Assembly: GCA_002480015.1 (NCBI GenBank)
Contig: DLQD01000030.1
Coordinates: forward strand, 1 to 64,000
Origin: Opitutia bacterium UBA7441
GTDB lineage: Bacteria; Verrucomicrobiota; Verrucomicrobiia; Opitutales; Coraliomargaritaceae
Direction: 5' to 3'
DNA length: 64,000 bases
The position numbers and the translations under genes were made by a program. The notes under the pieces were generated by a model. That model was not told where the DNA came from. It made no database searches and saw nothing but the letters and a program-made list of their open reading frames with translations. Positions 31,232 to 41,136 of the stretch are shown here, piece by piece (the stretch's first letter is position 1; each line of letters begins with the position of its first letter).

Positions 31232-31447
31232 CTATGTCTCATCAATGTTAGGCAACTCGATGAATGCAGCTTTATTGTATTCGTCATTAAAATCAAAGGG
31301 TTCTTCTGCAAATAGGTCAATGACGGCAAGCCCGCCTGCAATTAGGAATTCAGTCCCAGCTGCTTGCAGAGCGTTGAGGGCTTTTGATAAGTGATAGAGC
31401 GTCATCAGAATTCTCGCCCAGCTTGTTCCTCCGCGACTTCGAGGCAA
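31232..31447 (-). pseudogene. Nucleotidyltransferase-like gene remnant
   Basis: This 71-codon frame reads ALQAAGTEFLIAGGLAV, the typical start of a small nucleotidyltransferase (AbiEii/MNT-like: a GG active-site element after a helix). It then jumps to FAEEPFDFNDEYNKAAFIELP, which resembles a later part of such proteins, and stops. The catalytic acidic residues expected in between are missing. It looks like an internal deletion plus truncation rather than a working protein. Confidence 0.4.
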
Positions 31448-31492
31448 GCAGACTTTCCTTTGTCCGCTTTTATAAATATTGCGCTTCCGTTA

Positions 31493-31749
31493 GTGCGCGC
31501 CGGGTCGTCTTTTTTTGGCATATGCTGGGCAATAAATTTCTCACGCTGCTGAGTAATATGACGACGAATCTTAACCTCACCGATATGGAGTCTTGTTACA
31601 AAATTTGCCGGCGCGAAGTGCTCGATCAGGTCAGCGTGGAGGAAAATCGCTTCGGCGTGGAACCGAAGTTTATCGCAAAAGTCGCCAAGCCGAATGTGCG
31701 CATCTACGAAGTCGGCATTTCTTACTACGGCCGCACCTACGACGAGGGC
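31493..31749 (+). pseudogene. Glycosyltransferase family 2 internal fragment
   Basis: In this frame, [34 protein letters not shown] and [19 protein letters not shown] match the middle of dolichyl-phosphate-mannose-synthase-like GT2 proteins. The N-terminal catalytic half (DDGS, DADLQ) and the C-terminal membrane part are absent. The frame runs directly into the glnA terminator. It is a broken gene, with no credible start codon. Confidence 0.75.
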
Positions 31750-31780
31750 AAAAAAACGCCACTCCTTGCGGAGTGGCGTT
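31750..31780 (-). terminator. Rho-independent terminator of glnA
   Basis: An 11-bp perfect stem (31755-31765 with 31770-31780, loop TTGC) is followed on the minus strand by seven T residues (31756-31750). It lies 38 bases past the glnA stop and is the strongest intrinsic terminator seen in the window. Confidence 0.85.
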
Positions 31781-31817
31781 GATTAAAGCTTTAAGCTGTT
31801 GAAGCTTTAGTCTCGGC

Positions 31818-32843
<1,026 letters not shown>

Positions 32844-33062
32844 TGTATTCTGTATTTTTGTCAGGTTGATGATTGACTGTTGATTTTTCGGCGGGTGGCT
32901 ATGTGTGGCCTGAAGCCCGCAGAGTATTTTGTATTGAGCAGAATGCATGCCACTGCACCTACTTTTCGGTTTTTACGGCCTTTTGATGGAGCGATGCGAG
33001 CTTTTTGTTCAAATCTTGCCATTCACATTTCGGAACACTGGTATGTGGACAACGAATTTCAA

Positions 33063-33503
33063 ATGGAAGAAGCCAAAAATACAGCCCGTGCAATCGTTCA
33101 CATTGGATATGATGGGCGCGTGCATAAATATTTCAAAGGTCCGCAAGCCCGTGAGCGCTATGAGAACGAGGTGCGCGTGCTCCGGTTTCTTGAAGAACGC
33201 GGATGCGGCTTTGTGCCTAGAATTGTGGAGCGTGATGATGCCCAGCTCTATCTTGTGACGAGCAATTGTGGTGCTCGTGTCGACCGCATGAGTGATCAGA
33301 AAAAGGAGCATATCTTCGCTGAACTTGAGCAATACGGCGTTCGCCATGACGACGCTGAGGTGCGGAATATCACCTACAGCACCCAGTTGGGGCGCTTCTG
33401 TGTGATTGATTTCGAATTTGCCACTATCCTCGCTCCCGGCTATCCGGCCTCCCCTGAGATGAAGTCAATCGCCGACCGCAGCCAATGGGAGGCTGAAGCA
33501 TAA
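33063..33503 (+). CDS. Mini protein-kinase-like protein
   Basis: A 146-residue kinase-fold protein with most catalytic marks in a very short frame: VHKYF (K22, candidate ATP-binding Lys), E36 of helix C, catalytic loop H95-D-D97 with N102 (RHDDAEVRN), and metal-binding D116-F-E118. The glycine-rich loop is weak and the C-lobe after DFE is almost missing. Substrate may be protein or a small molecule. The PP2C gene starts 3 bases after its stop, so the two form a unit, likely an opposed kinase/phosphatase pair. An earlier in-frame ATG (32996) is possible. Confidence 0.65.
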   Translation: MEEAKNTARAIVHIGYDGRVHKYFKGPQARERYENEVRVLRFLEERGCGFVPRIVERDDAQLYLVTSNCGARVDRMSDQKKEHIFAELEQYGVRHDDAEVRNITYSTQLGRFCVIDFEFATILAPGYPASPEMKSIADRSQWEAEA

Positions 33504-33506
33504 GCC

Positions 33507-34340
33507 ATGGACGCATTTTCTGAGCTTTCGGCGACGAGCATTCGTTGGTCCGGCCTGACGGATGTTGGGCGTTTTCGAAAGAACAACGAGGACGCCTTTC
33601 TCGCGCTGGCCATCGACCGTGAGGGTGTCCGCCGTCTTGGCAAATACGGCAATGCGGGTCTTTGCGAGAGCGACTATATCTTCGCCGTCAGCGACGGAAT
33701 GGGGGGGGCGAATGCGGGTGAGTTCGCCAGCCAGATCGCAGTGGATAAAATCACCCGTCTCTTCCCCCAGAGCTTCCGCACGGCTGCAAGCGGCCTCGCC
33801 GTCGGCTTTCAGGATCTATTGGGTGAGCTCTTTGAGCAAATTCACCGCGAACTCACGCACATGGGGCAAGCCTACGAGGAACTCAGCGGTATGGGCGCCA
33901 CCCTCAGTCTCTGTTGGGTGCGCCCCGGGTGGGTTTATTTCGCCCACGTCGGTGACAGCCGGATCTACCATCTACCTGCAGCCGGGGGAATCCAGCAAGT
34001 CAGCCACGACCACACCCACGTCGGCTGGCAGCAGCGCGAAGGTCAGCTCTCGGAGATGCAGGTGCGCAGCCACCCTAGCCGCAACGCCCTCCAGCAAGTG
34101 CTTGGCGGTAAGACGCAGAACCTCAGTCCCCAGTTTGGCGCGGTCGGCCACGAACCGGGCGACGCCTTCCTCCTTTGCTCTGATGGTCTCGTCGAAGGCC
34201 TTTGGAACAGCGGCATGAAGCGTCTCATTCGCAACCCGCCGAAGAACGCCCCCGCTGACGTGGCTCAGCGCCTCGTCGCCGAGGCGGTGCAAACCGACGG
34301 CAAAGACAATACGACGGCGCTGGTGTTTGAGGTTTTCTAG
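33507..34340 (+). CDS. PP2C-type Ser/Thr protein phosphatase
   Basis: A 277-residue metal-dependent phosphatase of the PP2C/SpoIIE-like (Stp1) class. Motifs in order are RFRKNNEDAF (about 25-34), VSDGMGGANAGEFAS (about 60), SGMGATLSL (about 128), HVGDSR (about 149), LCSDGL (about 222) and GKDNTTALVF at the end. The Asp residues that bind the two metals are all present. It is cytosolic, with no membrane segments. It is tied to the mini-kinase gene by a 3-base gap. Confidence 0.9.
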   Translation: MDAFSELSATSIRWSGLTDVGRFRKNNEDAFLALAIDREGVRRLGKYGNAGLCESDYIFAVSDGMGGANAGEFASQIAVDKITRLFPQSFRTAASGLAVGFQDLLGELFEQIHRELTHMGQAYEELSGMGATLSLCWVRPGWVYFAHVGDSRIYHLPAAGGIQQVSHDHTHVGWQQREGQLSEMQVRSHPSRNALQQVLGGKTQNLSPQFGAVGHEPGDAFLLCSDGLVEGLWNSGMKRLIRNPPKNAPADVAQRLVAEAVQTDGKDNTTALVFEVF

Positions 34341-34358
34341 CGGCGACTTCAGTCGCCG
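34337..34358. repeat. REP-like hairpin after the phosphatase gene
   Basis: CTAG, including the stop codon of the phosphatase gene, is followed by CGGCGACT/AGTCGCCG (34341-34348, 34351-34358). It resembles the GTAGCG-footed hairpins elsewhere in the window with a one-base change in the foot. It may also act as a transcription stop. Confidence 0.45.
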
Positions 34359-34467
34359 TCTGTGGCTGGCGTTGATGGCACTGGTTGTGACGCGCATTTT
34401 CGCATTTTGTAAACTTGAATCGTTGACAGCGCACGTTTAATCCCCGAAATGCACATCCTCGACGCAT

Positions 34468-34554
<87 letters not shown>

Positions 34555-34700
34555 TTTTGTCCGCAGTGATGCGGTTTTTTTGGCGCGCTTTCACCTTGCG
34601 GGTGGTCCGGTTCGCTTGCGCCCGAGCATGTCATCGCTCCTCGTTTAAATTTCCGCTTTGCGGCTTTGACCTTAGCGTGAATTTGGTACGGATTGCTTCA

Positions 34701-35816
34701 ATGGAAGTAAACTTTTCAAAACTGGCTGCCGTCTTGACCGGCTTTTCGACCAATCTGCAAAAAGGTGAGCGTGTCTTGATTGACGCCTTCGACATTCCAG
34801 AAGCCATGGTGGTGGCGTTGGTGCGTGCCGCGCGCGAGCGGGGTGCCGTGCCTTTTGTCAACTTGCAGCGGGCGCGCATCAGCCGCGAGCTGGTCAACGA
34901 CCTCGACGACCAGCAGTTCGAGACGCAAGCCGCTTGGGAGTTGGCGCGGATGCAGAAGATGGACGCTTATATCGCGGTGCGTGGTTCGGATAATATTTTT
35001 GAAATGTCGGATGTCGATCCGGCCAAGGTTAGCCGAGTCATGCGGGCGATGAAGGCCGTGCTCGACTACCGGGTGAACAAAACGAAGTGGGTCATCCTCC
35101 GTTGGCCGACCCCGTCCATGGCGCAGCAGGCGATGATGAGTACGGAGAGTTTCGAAGACTTCTTCTTCCGAGTCTGCACACAAGACTACAGTCGCATGAC
35201 CGAGGGCATGGCCGCGCTCGAAGCGCTCATGACAGCGACTGACCGCGTCGAGCTGAAGGGGCCGAACACCGATCTGCGTTTCTCGATCAAGGGCATTGGA
35301 GCCGTTGCCTGCGGCGGGCGGCATAATATACCAGACGGCGAAGTCTTCTCCTGTCCGGTCAAAGACTCGGTCGAGGGCGAGATCACCTACAACGCCCCTA
35401 CGGTTTACCAGGGCACCTCCTTCGACAATATCCACCTTAGGTTCGAAAAGGGCAAAATCGTCCACGCCGACGGCACGAACGCTGGGCGCCTGAACGAGAT
35501 CTTGGATTCGGACGCCGGCGCCCGTTATATCGGCGAGTTTGCCATCGGCTTCAATCCGCACATCCTCGAGCCCATGCGCGACATCCTCTTCGACGAGAAG
35601 ATTGCTGGCTCTTTTCACTTCACACCCGGTCAGGCCTACGAGGAGGCCGACAATGGCAACCGTTCCCAAGTCCACTGGGACATGGTGCAGATCCAGCGCC
35701 CCGAGTACGGCGGCGGCGAGATTTGGTTCGACGGCGAACTCATCCGCAAGGACGGCCTCTTTGTGAAGGACGAGCTCAAGAAGCTAAACCCGGAGTATTT
35801 GCTGGGCGATTCGTAG
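34701..35816 (+). CDS. M29-family aminopeptidase
   Basis: A 371-residue metallo-aminopeptidase of the thermophilic aminopeptidase family (M29), which removes N-terminal residues from peptides. Family signatures are visible: [10 protein letters not shown] near the N-terminus, [19 protein letters not shown] (metal-ligand Glu), and [13 protein letters not shown] plus HWDMVQIQ near the C-terminus (His and Asp ligands). The ATG at 34701 gives the normal length; the frame is open upstream through the tRNA. The stop codon lies inside a GTAG foot of a repeat. Confidence 0.88.
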   Translation: MEVNFSKLAAVLTGFSTNLQKGERVLIDAFDIPEAMVVALVRAARERGAVPFVNLQRARISRELVNDLDDQQFETQAAWELARMQKMDAYIAVRGSDNIFEMSDVDPAKVSRVMRAMKAVLDYRVNKTKWVILRWPTPSMAQQAMMSTESFEDFFFRVCTQDYSRMTEGMAALEALMTATDRVELKGPNTDLRFSIKGIGAVACGGRHNIPDGEVFSCPVKDSVEGEITYNAPTVYQGTSFDNIHLRFEKGKIVHADGTNAGRLNEILDSDAGARYIGEFAIGFNPHILEPMRDILFDEKIAGSFHFTPGQAYEEADNGNRSQVHWDMVQIQRPEYGGGEIWFDGELIRKDGLFVKDELKKLNPEYLLGDS

Positions 35817-35837
35817 TGCGCTGCTTCAGCAAGCACT
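35813..35837. repeat. REP-like imperfect palindrome
   Basis: GTAG (35813-35816, containing the aminopeptidase stop) is followed by an imperfect hairpin GTGC..TGCT/AGCA..GCAC (about 35816-35836). It is similar to the element at 44289, which shares a GCTTCAGCAAGC core. Confidence 0.45.
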
Positions 35838-35991
35838 CTGCGCCGGACGGAACCGCCCTGCCACGAACCCTTTCTGAAGCTGCGGGCTACGGAGATTCCA
35901 TGGCCAGCTCGTCAATGTCGCCCTTTCCACACTTTTCTAAAAAAGCCCCTTGCCAGATGCACGGCTTGAGAGCTTCTTTGAGGATCTACAG

Positions 35992-37478
35992 ATGGACAAA
36001 GCCTATCAAGTGATCGCGCGCCGCTGGCGCCCCAAGCAGTTCAGTGAACTGGTGGGGCAGGACCACATCGTGCGCACCCTAAGCAACGCGATCGATACCA
36101 AGCGGATCGCCCACGCCTACCTCTTTGTTGGTCCTCGCGGCACGGGCAAAACCAGCACCGCGCGCCTCTTCGCCAAGGCGCTCAACGCCGAGGGGGGGCC
36201 CAGCGCCAACCCCGACAATGAGTCCGAGACCAGTCAGGCCATCATGAACGGTTCCTGCATGGATGTCATCGAGATCGATGGAGCCTCCAACAACAGTGTC
36301 GAGCAAGTCCGCAGCCTGCGCGAGGAGTGCCAGTTTGCCCCCGCTCAGTGCACCTATAAGATCTACATCATCGACGAGGTGCACATGCTTTCCACGGCTG
36401 CGTTTAATGCGCTGCTCAAGACCCTCGAAGAGCCGCCCGAGCACGTTAAATTCTTTTTCGCCACGACTGAGGCGCACAAGGTCCTGCCTACCATTGTTTC
36501 CCGCTGCCAGCGCTTTGAGTTCCGCCCCATTTCGGATGAGGTGATCGCGGAAAAGCTCACTCAGATCTGCCAGGTGGAACACATCCAGGTCGAGCCTGCC
36601 GCGCTCGCCTCAATCGCCCGCCTCGCTAACGGCGGCATGCGCGACGCCCAGTCGATCCTCGACCAGATGATCTCTTTTTGCGGTAGCGACATTAAGGAAG
36701 GCGACGTACTCGATGTCTACGGCCTCGTCTCCGACGAGCGTATCGCCAAGCTTGCGCAGGCCCTCGCCGCCCTCGATTACGCGGCCATCATTGCCGCTGT
36801 CGACGAGTTTACAGCCGAAGGGCGTGACCTCTATCGCATATTGATCGATCTCGAAGCCCACGTGCGCCTCGCGCTGCTCGACGCGATTCAAAACGCAGGC
36901 AGCACCGACAAGCTCGGTGTGGCCATGAGCACGGAGTCGCTCATGCGCATGCTCGACGCCCTCCACCGGGGCGAGGCTTCCGTGCAAAGAGGACTTTCCG
37001 AGAAGGTAAATTTCGAAGTTGTTCTGCTTAAGGCGGCCGAGGAGTCGCGCTCTCGTGCGATTGACAGCTTGATCAAGCAAGTCGCGGCGGCCGGAGGTGG
37101 TAGCGGAGTGGACGAAAAAAAAAAGCCCTAGTCATCCCACCAGCTAAAAGAATCGAGTCACGGCCCATGCCGGATGCCGGAGCCGAGCCATCTTCAGTCG
37201 AGGCTGGGGTGAGTCATCATCCCGCCGATGTACTTGCCGACGCGCTGGAGTCTGATGAAGTTACGGATTCTGAACTCGAAGCGGTGGACAATGCGCTCGA
37301 ACACATGATACTTGGTGAAGCGTTGCCTGAGGTTAAAATCGTTAAATCGAAAGCACTCATCAGCCTTGACCAAGCCCACGCAAAACTAAGCCCCGAAATA
37401 CTAAAGGCCCTCATCGACAAGTTCAAAGGCAGCCTGACCCAGGTCCGCCAGCTTGACGAGCGGGATCAGATTTTTTAG
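35992..37478 (+). CDS. dnaX: DNA polymerase III gamma/tau subunit with slippery A10 site
   Basis: The clamp-loader ATPase. The zero frame gives a 379-residue gamma-like form ending at 37131: Walker A GPRGTGKT at 47-54, Walker [12 protein letters not shown], sensor SRC, and domain III. The four-Cys zinc module normally after Walker A is absent; only one Cys remains there. At 37115-37124 ten A residues precede G, so the zero frame reads GAA AAA AAA AAG then CCC TAG. The -1 frame continues without a stop for 117 codons to 37478, ending [19 protein letters not shown], giving a roughly 508-residue tau-like form. Two products through -1 frameshifting or transcriptional slippage are expected, as known for dnaX in E. 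coli and Thermus. Confidence 0.85.
37115..37131 (+). promoter_or_regulatory. dnaX slippery run and zero-frame stop
   Basis: Ten A residues (37115-37124) then G contain A-AAA-AAG in the zero frame, followed within two codons by TAG (37129-37131). Both ribosomal -1 slippage and polymerase slippage could act here. No strong stem-loop is obvious right after it, which slightly favours slippage on the homopolymer itself. Confidence 0.75.
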
Positions 37479-37554
37479 CGCACGTTGCACGCTGTGCGGG
37501 CAATTGCGAATGGTGAAGAGGGGTAGGGCGCGATCAGCGCTGTAAACGGTAATT

Positions 37555-37594
37555 CCCGCTGGCGCGGGTTCGCTACGGTTTCGTGATGTAGCGA
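37555..37594. repeat. Facing REP-like elements downstream of dnaX
   Basis: On the minus strand GTAGCG (37576-37571) precedes a hairpin CCCGC-GCCA-GCGGG (37568-37555), with the same GCCA loop as the element at 2516. On the plus strand GTAGCGA recurs at 37588-37594, so two feet face each other. The space between dnaX and rseP holds no gene. Confidence 0.5.
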
Positions 37595-37617
37595 TGGGAG
37601 GCCAGTCGGGTCGATGT

Positions 37618-39033
37618 TTACGGTGTGGCTTCCTCTACCGGAGCTTCATCGTCGATCAAGCCGACGTCGCGGCCTAAGCGGCCGACGTCGAAAAAGCTGA
37701 CGTAGATGACGAAGCAGAGCAGCAGGACCATGAATGCGCCCTGCACGTTTTCCATCAGCCTGCGGGGAAGTGGGCGGCCGATGATCTTTGAAATCGTGGC
37801 GAAGAGCATGTGCCCGCCGTCGAGCACGGGGATGGGTAACAGATTGAAGATCGCGAGGTTGACATTGATTAAAGCCAACATCCAGAGCAGGTCGATGAAA
37901 CCGACCTGAGCCATGCGAGTGAGTCCGTGCACAATACCGACGGGTCCGCTCATGTTTTTCACGCGCACGTCGGAGTTTTTGTGTATCAAGGCGTAGAGCG
38001 TCATCTTCATCGTCTCGGCGAAGCGATAGAGCTGGTCGATTGGGTTGTAGTGGACGATCTCGGTTTTGTATTGAAAGTCGTAAGCGAAGCCGAAGCGGGG
38101 GCTTGCTTCCCCTTCTTTGATTCGAGGGTGGATGGGTAGGGTCAGTTCTTTGCCCTCGCGTTCCACCGTCACATCGATGCTGCGGTCGCCGTGCTTGGTT
38201 AGATAAGTACTAAGGAAGGCCCCTGAAATGATGTCTTCACCGTCAAGTCGTATCAAGCGGTCGCCCGGTTCGAGGCCCGCTTCGATCGCAGGCATGCCGG
38301 GTTCAAGGCGCATGACGATCGGGGCAGAGGTCTCGTCGGTTTCCGGCTCAATCCCGATGTAGCGCATGCGCTCGCTGGAGACGAGCTCGGGGTGGACGGT
38401 AAACTCGAGCAACTCGCCTTCGCGCAGCACGCCGACTTCGACCTCGCGGCGGCCATCTGATCCGTTTTCCTTGCCCACTCCGGTAGCGATGGCGTTCTGA
38501 AAATACCACCAGTCGGGCACCTTCTTGTCGTCGATGCTGTATATGACGTCGCCCTCACGGATGCCGGCCACGTAGGCAGGACCTGGAACGATTTCGAAAT
38601 CCGAATTGCGGATTTCTTCGGCCACAAAGCCCACGGTGGTGGATTTGACGATCTCACGCCCGACACCCCAGAGTACGAGGGAAAGCATCAGTGCGAAGAT
38701 GAGGTTGAAGACCGCCCCCATCACGGCGACGATCATCTTATCGGCATAGGAAATCGGCGGCAGTCGGTCGGCTTCATTGTCCTCGCCACCTTCGATCCGC
38801 CCCATGTCGGCTAGTTGAGGCAGCGATACGTAGCCGCCGAGCGGGAGGAGCGAGAGGCGAAAGTCGGTGCCGTTGCGGTGCCAGCCGAAGAGTCGCGGGC
38901 CGAAGCCGATCGAGAAGCGGTCGGCGATCAAGCCGCGTTTTTTGGCCGCGATGAAGTGGCCGAGCTCGTGTATGAAGATCGAGAAGCCGAGCGCGAAGAG
39001 CGCGAGAGCTATGTGGAGGATCGAGGAGAACAT
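37618..39033 (-). CDS. rseP: RseP-type site-2 protease
   Basis: A 471-residue intramembrane zinc metalloprotease (M50). The active-site motif HELGH is at 22-26 in the first membrane helix, and the third metal ligand is in NLLPIPVLDGGHM (about 402-414). Two PDZ domains lie between (about 130-215 and 225-310). RseP cleaves membrane-bound anti-sigma factors and leftover signal peptides. The position after dxr, in the order uppS-cdsA-dxr-rseP, is conserved in many bacteria. Confidence 0.94.
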   Translation of the reverse strand: MFSSILHIALALFALGFSIFIHELGHFIAAKKRGLIADRFSIGFGPRLFGWHRNGTDFRLSLLPLGGYVSLPQLADMGRIEGGEDNEADRLPPISYADKMIVAVMGAVFNLIFALMLSLVLWGVGREIVKSTTVGFVAEEIRNSDFEIVPGPAYVAGIREGDVIYSIDDKKVPDWWYFQNAIATGVGKENGSDGRREVEVGVLREGELLEFTVHPELVSSERMRYIGIEPETDETSAPIVMRLEPGMPAIEAGLEPGDRLIRLDGEDIISGAFLSTYLTKHGDRSIDVTVEREGKELTLPIHPRIKEGEASPRFGFAYDFQYKTEIVHYNPIDQLYRFAETMKMTLYALIHKNSDVRVKNMSGPVGIVHGLTRMAQVGFIDLLWMLALINVNLAIFNLLPIPVLDGGHMLFATISKIIGRPLPRRLMENVQGAFMVLLLCFVIYVSFFDVGRLGRDVGLIDDEAPVEEATP

Positions 39034-39129
39034 TGGTAAGAAATTTACTGGGGTCGGCTGCTTTAGCTGTCGAGCCTTGCCTAGGCAGAATGGGCGGCAG
39101 CTAAAGTAGCCGGTCCTTGTTAAGAAGAA

Positions 39130-40287
39130 TTAAAATGTATGCCCTTGCGCTAGGGCGCGGGTTTCGGTGTCAGTTTGCAGGAGTTGATCGAGGCTGGGCT
39201 CGCTGTGGGAGGCGACTTTCGTTAAACTATGCTCGATGAGTTTGGGTATATCAAGGTAGGCGATCTCTTTAGCGAGGAAGCGCTCGACAGCGATTTCGTT
39301 GGCAGCGTTGAAGATGGCGGGTGCCGCACCGCCGGTGCGGAGAGCGTCGTAGGCGAGTTGCAGGCAGGGGTAGCGGGTGTAATCAGGCGCTTTGAAGTCG
39401 AGTGAAAAAGTCTTGCGGAAATCCGTGGTCGGCTCCACCCCTGGCGCGCGGTCGGGGTAGAGGAGACAGTGCTGGATCGCAAAGGTCATGGAGGGTGGGC
39501 TGAGCTGGGCTAGGATGGAGCCGTCGATGAACTGGACGAAGGAATGCACCACGCTCTGGGGATGGATGACCACTTCGAGGCGCTCCGGTTCCAAGTCGAA
39601 GAGCCAGTGGGCTTCGATCAGTTCGAGCCCTTTGTTCGCCATAGTGGCAGAGTCGACAGTGATTTTCGGTCCCATTGACCAGTTGGGGTGTTGGGTCGCC
39701 ATTCCAGGGGTGACACCGGAGAGTTCGCTCACGGGCGTATCGCGAAACTGCCCGCCGGATGCGGTCAGGATGAGCTTATCGAGTTGTTCGGGTGGGTGCC
39801 CCTGGAGGCATTGAAAGATGGCGTTGTGCTCGCTATCGGTCGGAAGTAGGCGGACGCCCTTACGTTGGGCGGCCTCGATCACATGGGCTCCGCCGAGCAC
39901 GAGGAGCTCCTTATTGGCCAGAGCAATGTCTTTGCCTGCTTCGATCGCGGCGAGTGTAGGGCGCAGCCCAGCCGCGCCGACCACGGCGACGAGCACGATG
40001 TCGGCTTCGTGCAGGGTTGCGAGGGCTTCGAGGGCTGCGCTGCCACAGTCCAGTTCGGTTCCTTTGGGGAAATCGTCCGCCTGACGCGCCGCACGGTAAG
40101 CGGGCTCACTGCTGAGAACTGCATGACGCACGTCAAACTCCCGGCAGATTCCGGCCAACTCTGTATGGTTGCCATTAGCGGCTACGCCGACGAGTTGCAG
40201 ACGGTCGGGGTGTGCACGGAGTACCCGCAGCGTGCTGCCACCAATCGAGCCTGTGGCTCCTAGAAGAACGACTTTCTTACGAGACAT
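39130..40287 (-). CDS. dxr: 1-deoxy-D-xylulose 5-phosphate reductoisomerase
   Basis: A 385-residue enzyme that converts DXP to MEP with NADPH in the non-mevalonate isoprenoid pathway. The NADPH site GATGSIGGSTLRVL lies at the start, ANKELLVLGG near 125, and the substrate/metal region SEHNAIFQCL and LTASGGQFRDTP around 153-185. Its ATG overlaps the cdsA stop (TGATG), so translation is coupled. Product feeds uppS in the same operon through isoprenyl diphosphates. Confidence 0.96.
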   Translation of the reverse strand: MSRKKVVLLGATGSIGGSTLRVLRAHPDRLQLVGVAANGNHTELAGICREFDVRHAVLSSEPAYRAARQADDFPKGTELDCGSAALEALATLHEADIVLVAVVGAAGLRPTLAAIEAGKDIALANKELLVLGGAHVIEAAQRKGVRLLPTDSEHNAIFQCLQGHPPEQLDKLILTASGGQFRDTPVSELSGVTPGMATQHPNWSMGPKITVDSATMANKGLELIEAHWLFDLEPERLEVVIHPQSVVHSFVQFIDGSILAQLSPPSMTFAIQHCLLYPDRAPGVEPTTDFRKTFSLDFKAPDYTRYPCLQLAYDALRTGGAAPAIFNAANEIAVERFLAKEIAYLDIPKLIEHSLTKVASHSEPSLDQLLQTDTETRALAQGHTF

Positions 40288-41129
40288 CAAAAAACCATAT
40301 ATTTGAACAGCAGATACCCGAGTGGCGCGGTCAAGATGAGGCTGTCCGTGAGGTCGAAGATGCCCCCGATGCCGGGTATCAATCTACCAGAGTCTTTGAC
40401 GTCGGCTTGGCGCTTGAAGGCGGACTCGACGAGGTCGGAGGCGATGGAGGCGATTCCGATAGGAATGGCGATCAAAGCGCTTCGCCACCAAGTAAAGCTT
40501 TCGGGTGCGTATTTGTGAAAGATAGCGGTTAGGATGATGCCGATGAGCATGGAAAAGACGATGCCGCCAGCTGCGCCCTCGTAGGTCTTCTTCGGACTGA
40601 TCACGGAGAGGGGCGTCTTCCCTAGACGCATGCCGACGAGTAGGCCGCCGACATCGGCGCATTTGGCTACGGCCACGATCCAGACGGCCAGAAATATGCC
40701 CGTTGAAGTGCCCTGTGCGGAGGGAAACACATTCATCTCCGCGAGTTTCACTGTTTTAATCAGGAAGTGGATCAGGTAGGGCACATAGAGCAGGCCGAAA
40801 AGCGTGGGCATGAAGCTGCGCAGACGCCCCGCTTGTAGGTCGAGGCGGATGATGATCAAGGCGAGAACGACGAAGCTGAGGATGAAAAGGTCGTTTCCCG
40901 AGTCGATGCCGCCCAGATAGTAAGCGCCGAGGGTGATAACGGCACCTGCGATCAAGCCGATACTTTTAATCGGCTTGAGCCCCATTTTCTCAAAGAGCAG
41001 GTAGAGCTCAAGTTGTGTAAAGAAGGCGAGGAGCGCGATAAAGAAGACGCCGGCGTGCACTCCAAAGATGAGGAGCGAGAGGCCGAGAACAGCCCAAAGC
41101 ACGACGAAGCTGAGTATACGTTGCTGCAT
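40287..41129 (-). CDS. cdsA: Phosphatidate cytidylyltransferase
   Basis: A 280-residue integral membrane enzyme that makes CDP-diacylglycerol from phosphatidate and CTP. About eight membrane helices are visible. The C-terminal CDP-transferase signature reads ESAFKRQADVKDSGRLIPG-type followed by GGIFDLTDSL; the family usually has an Arg after the first Asp (DRxD), here Leu. The ATG at 41129 is chosen over an earlier start at 41168 that would overlap uppS. The stop overlaps the dxr start. Confidence 0.92.
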   Translation of the reverse strand: MQQRILSFVVLWAVLGLSLLIFGVHAGVFFIALLAFFTQLELYLLFEKMGLKPIKSIGLIAGAVITLGAYYLGGIDSGNDLFILSFVVLALIIIRLDLQAGRLRSFMPTLFGLLYVPYLIHFLIKTVKLAEMNVFPSAQGTSTGIFLAVWIVAVAKCADVGGLLVGMRLGKTPLSVISPKKTYEGAAGGIVFSMLIGIILTAIFHKYAPESFTWWRSALIAIPIGIASIASDLVESAFKRQADVKDSGRLIPGIGGIFDLTDSLILTAPLGYLLFKYMVF

Positions 41130-41136
41130 GATAATA

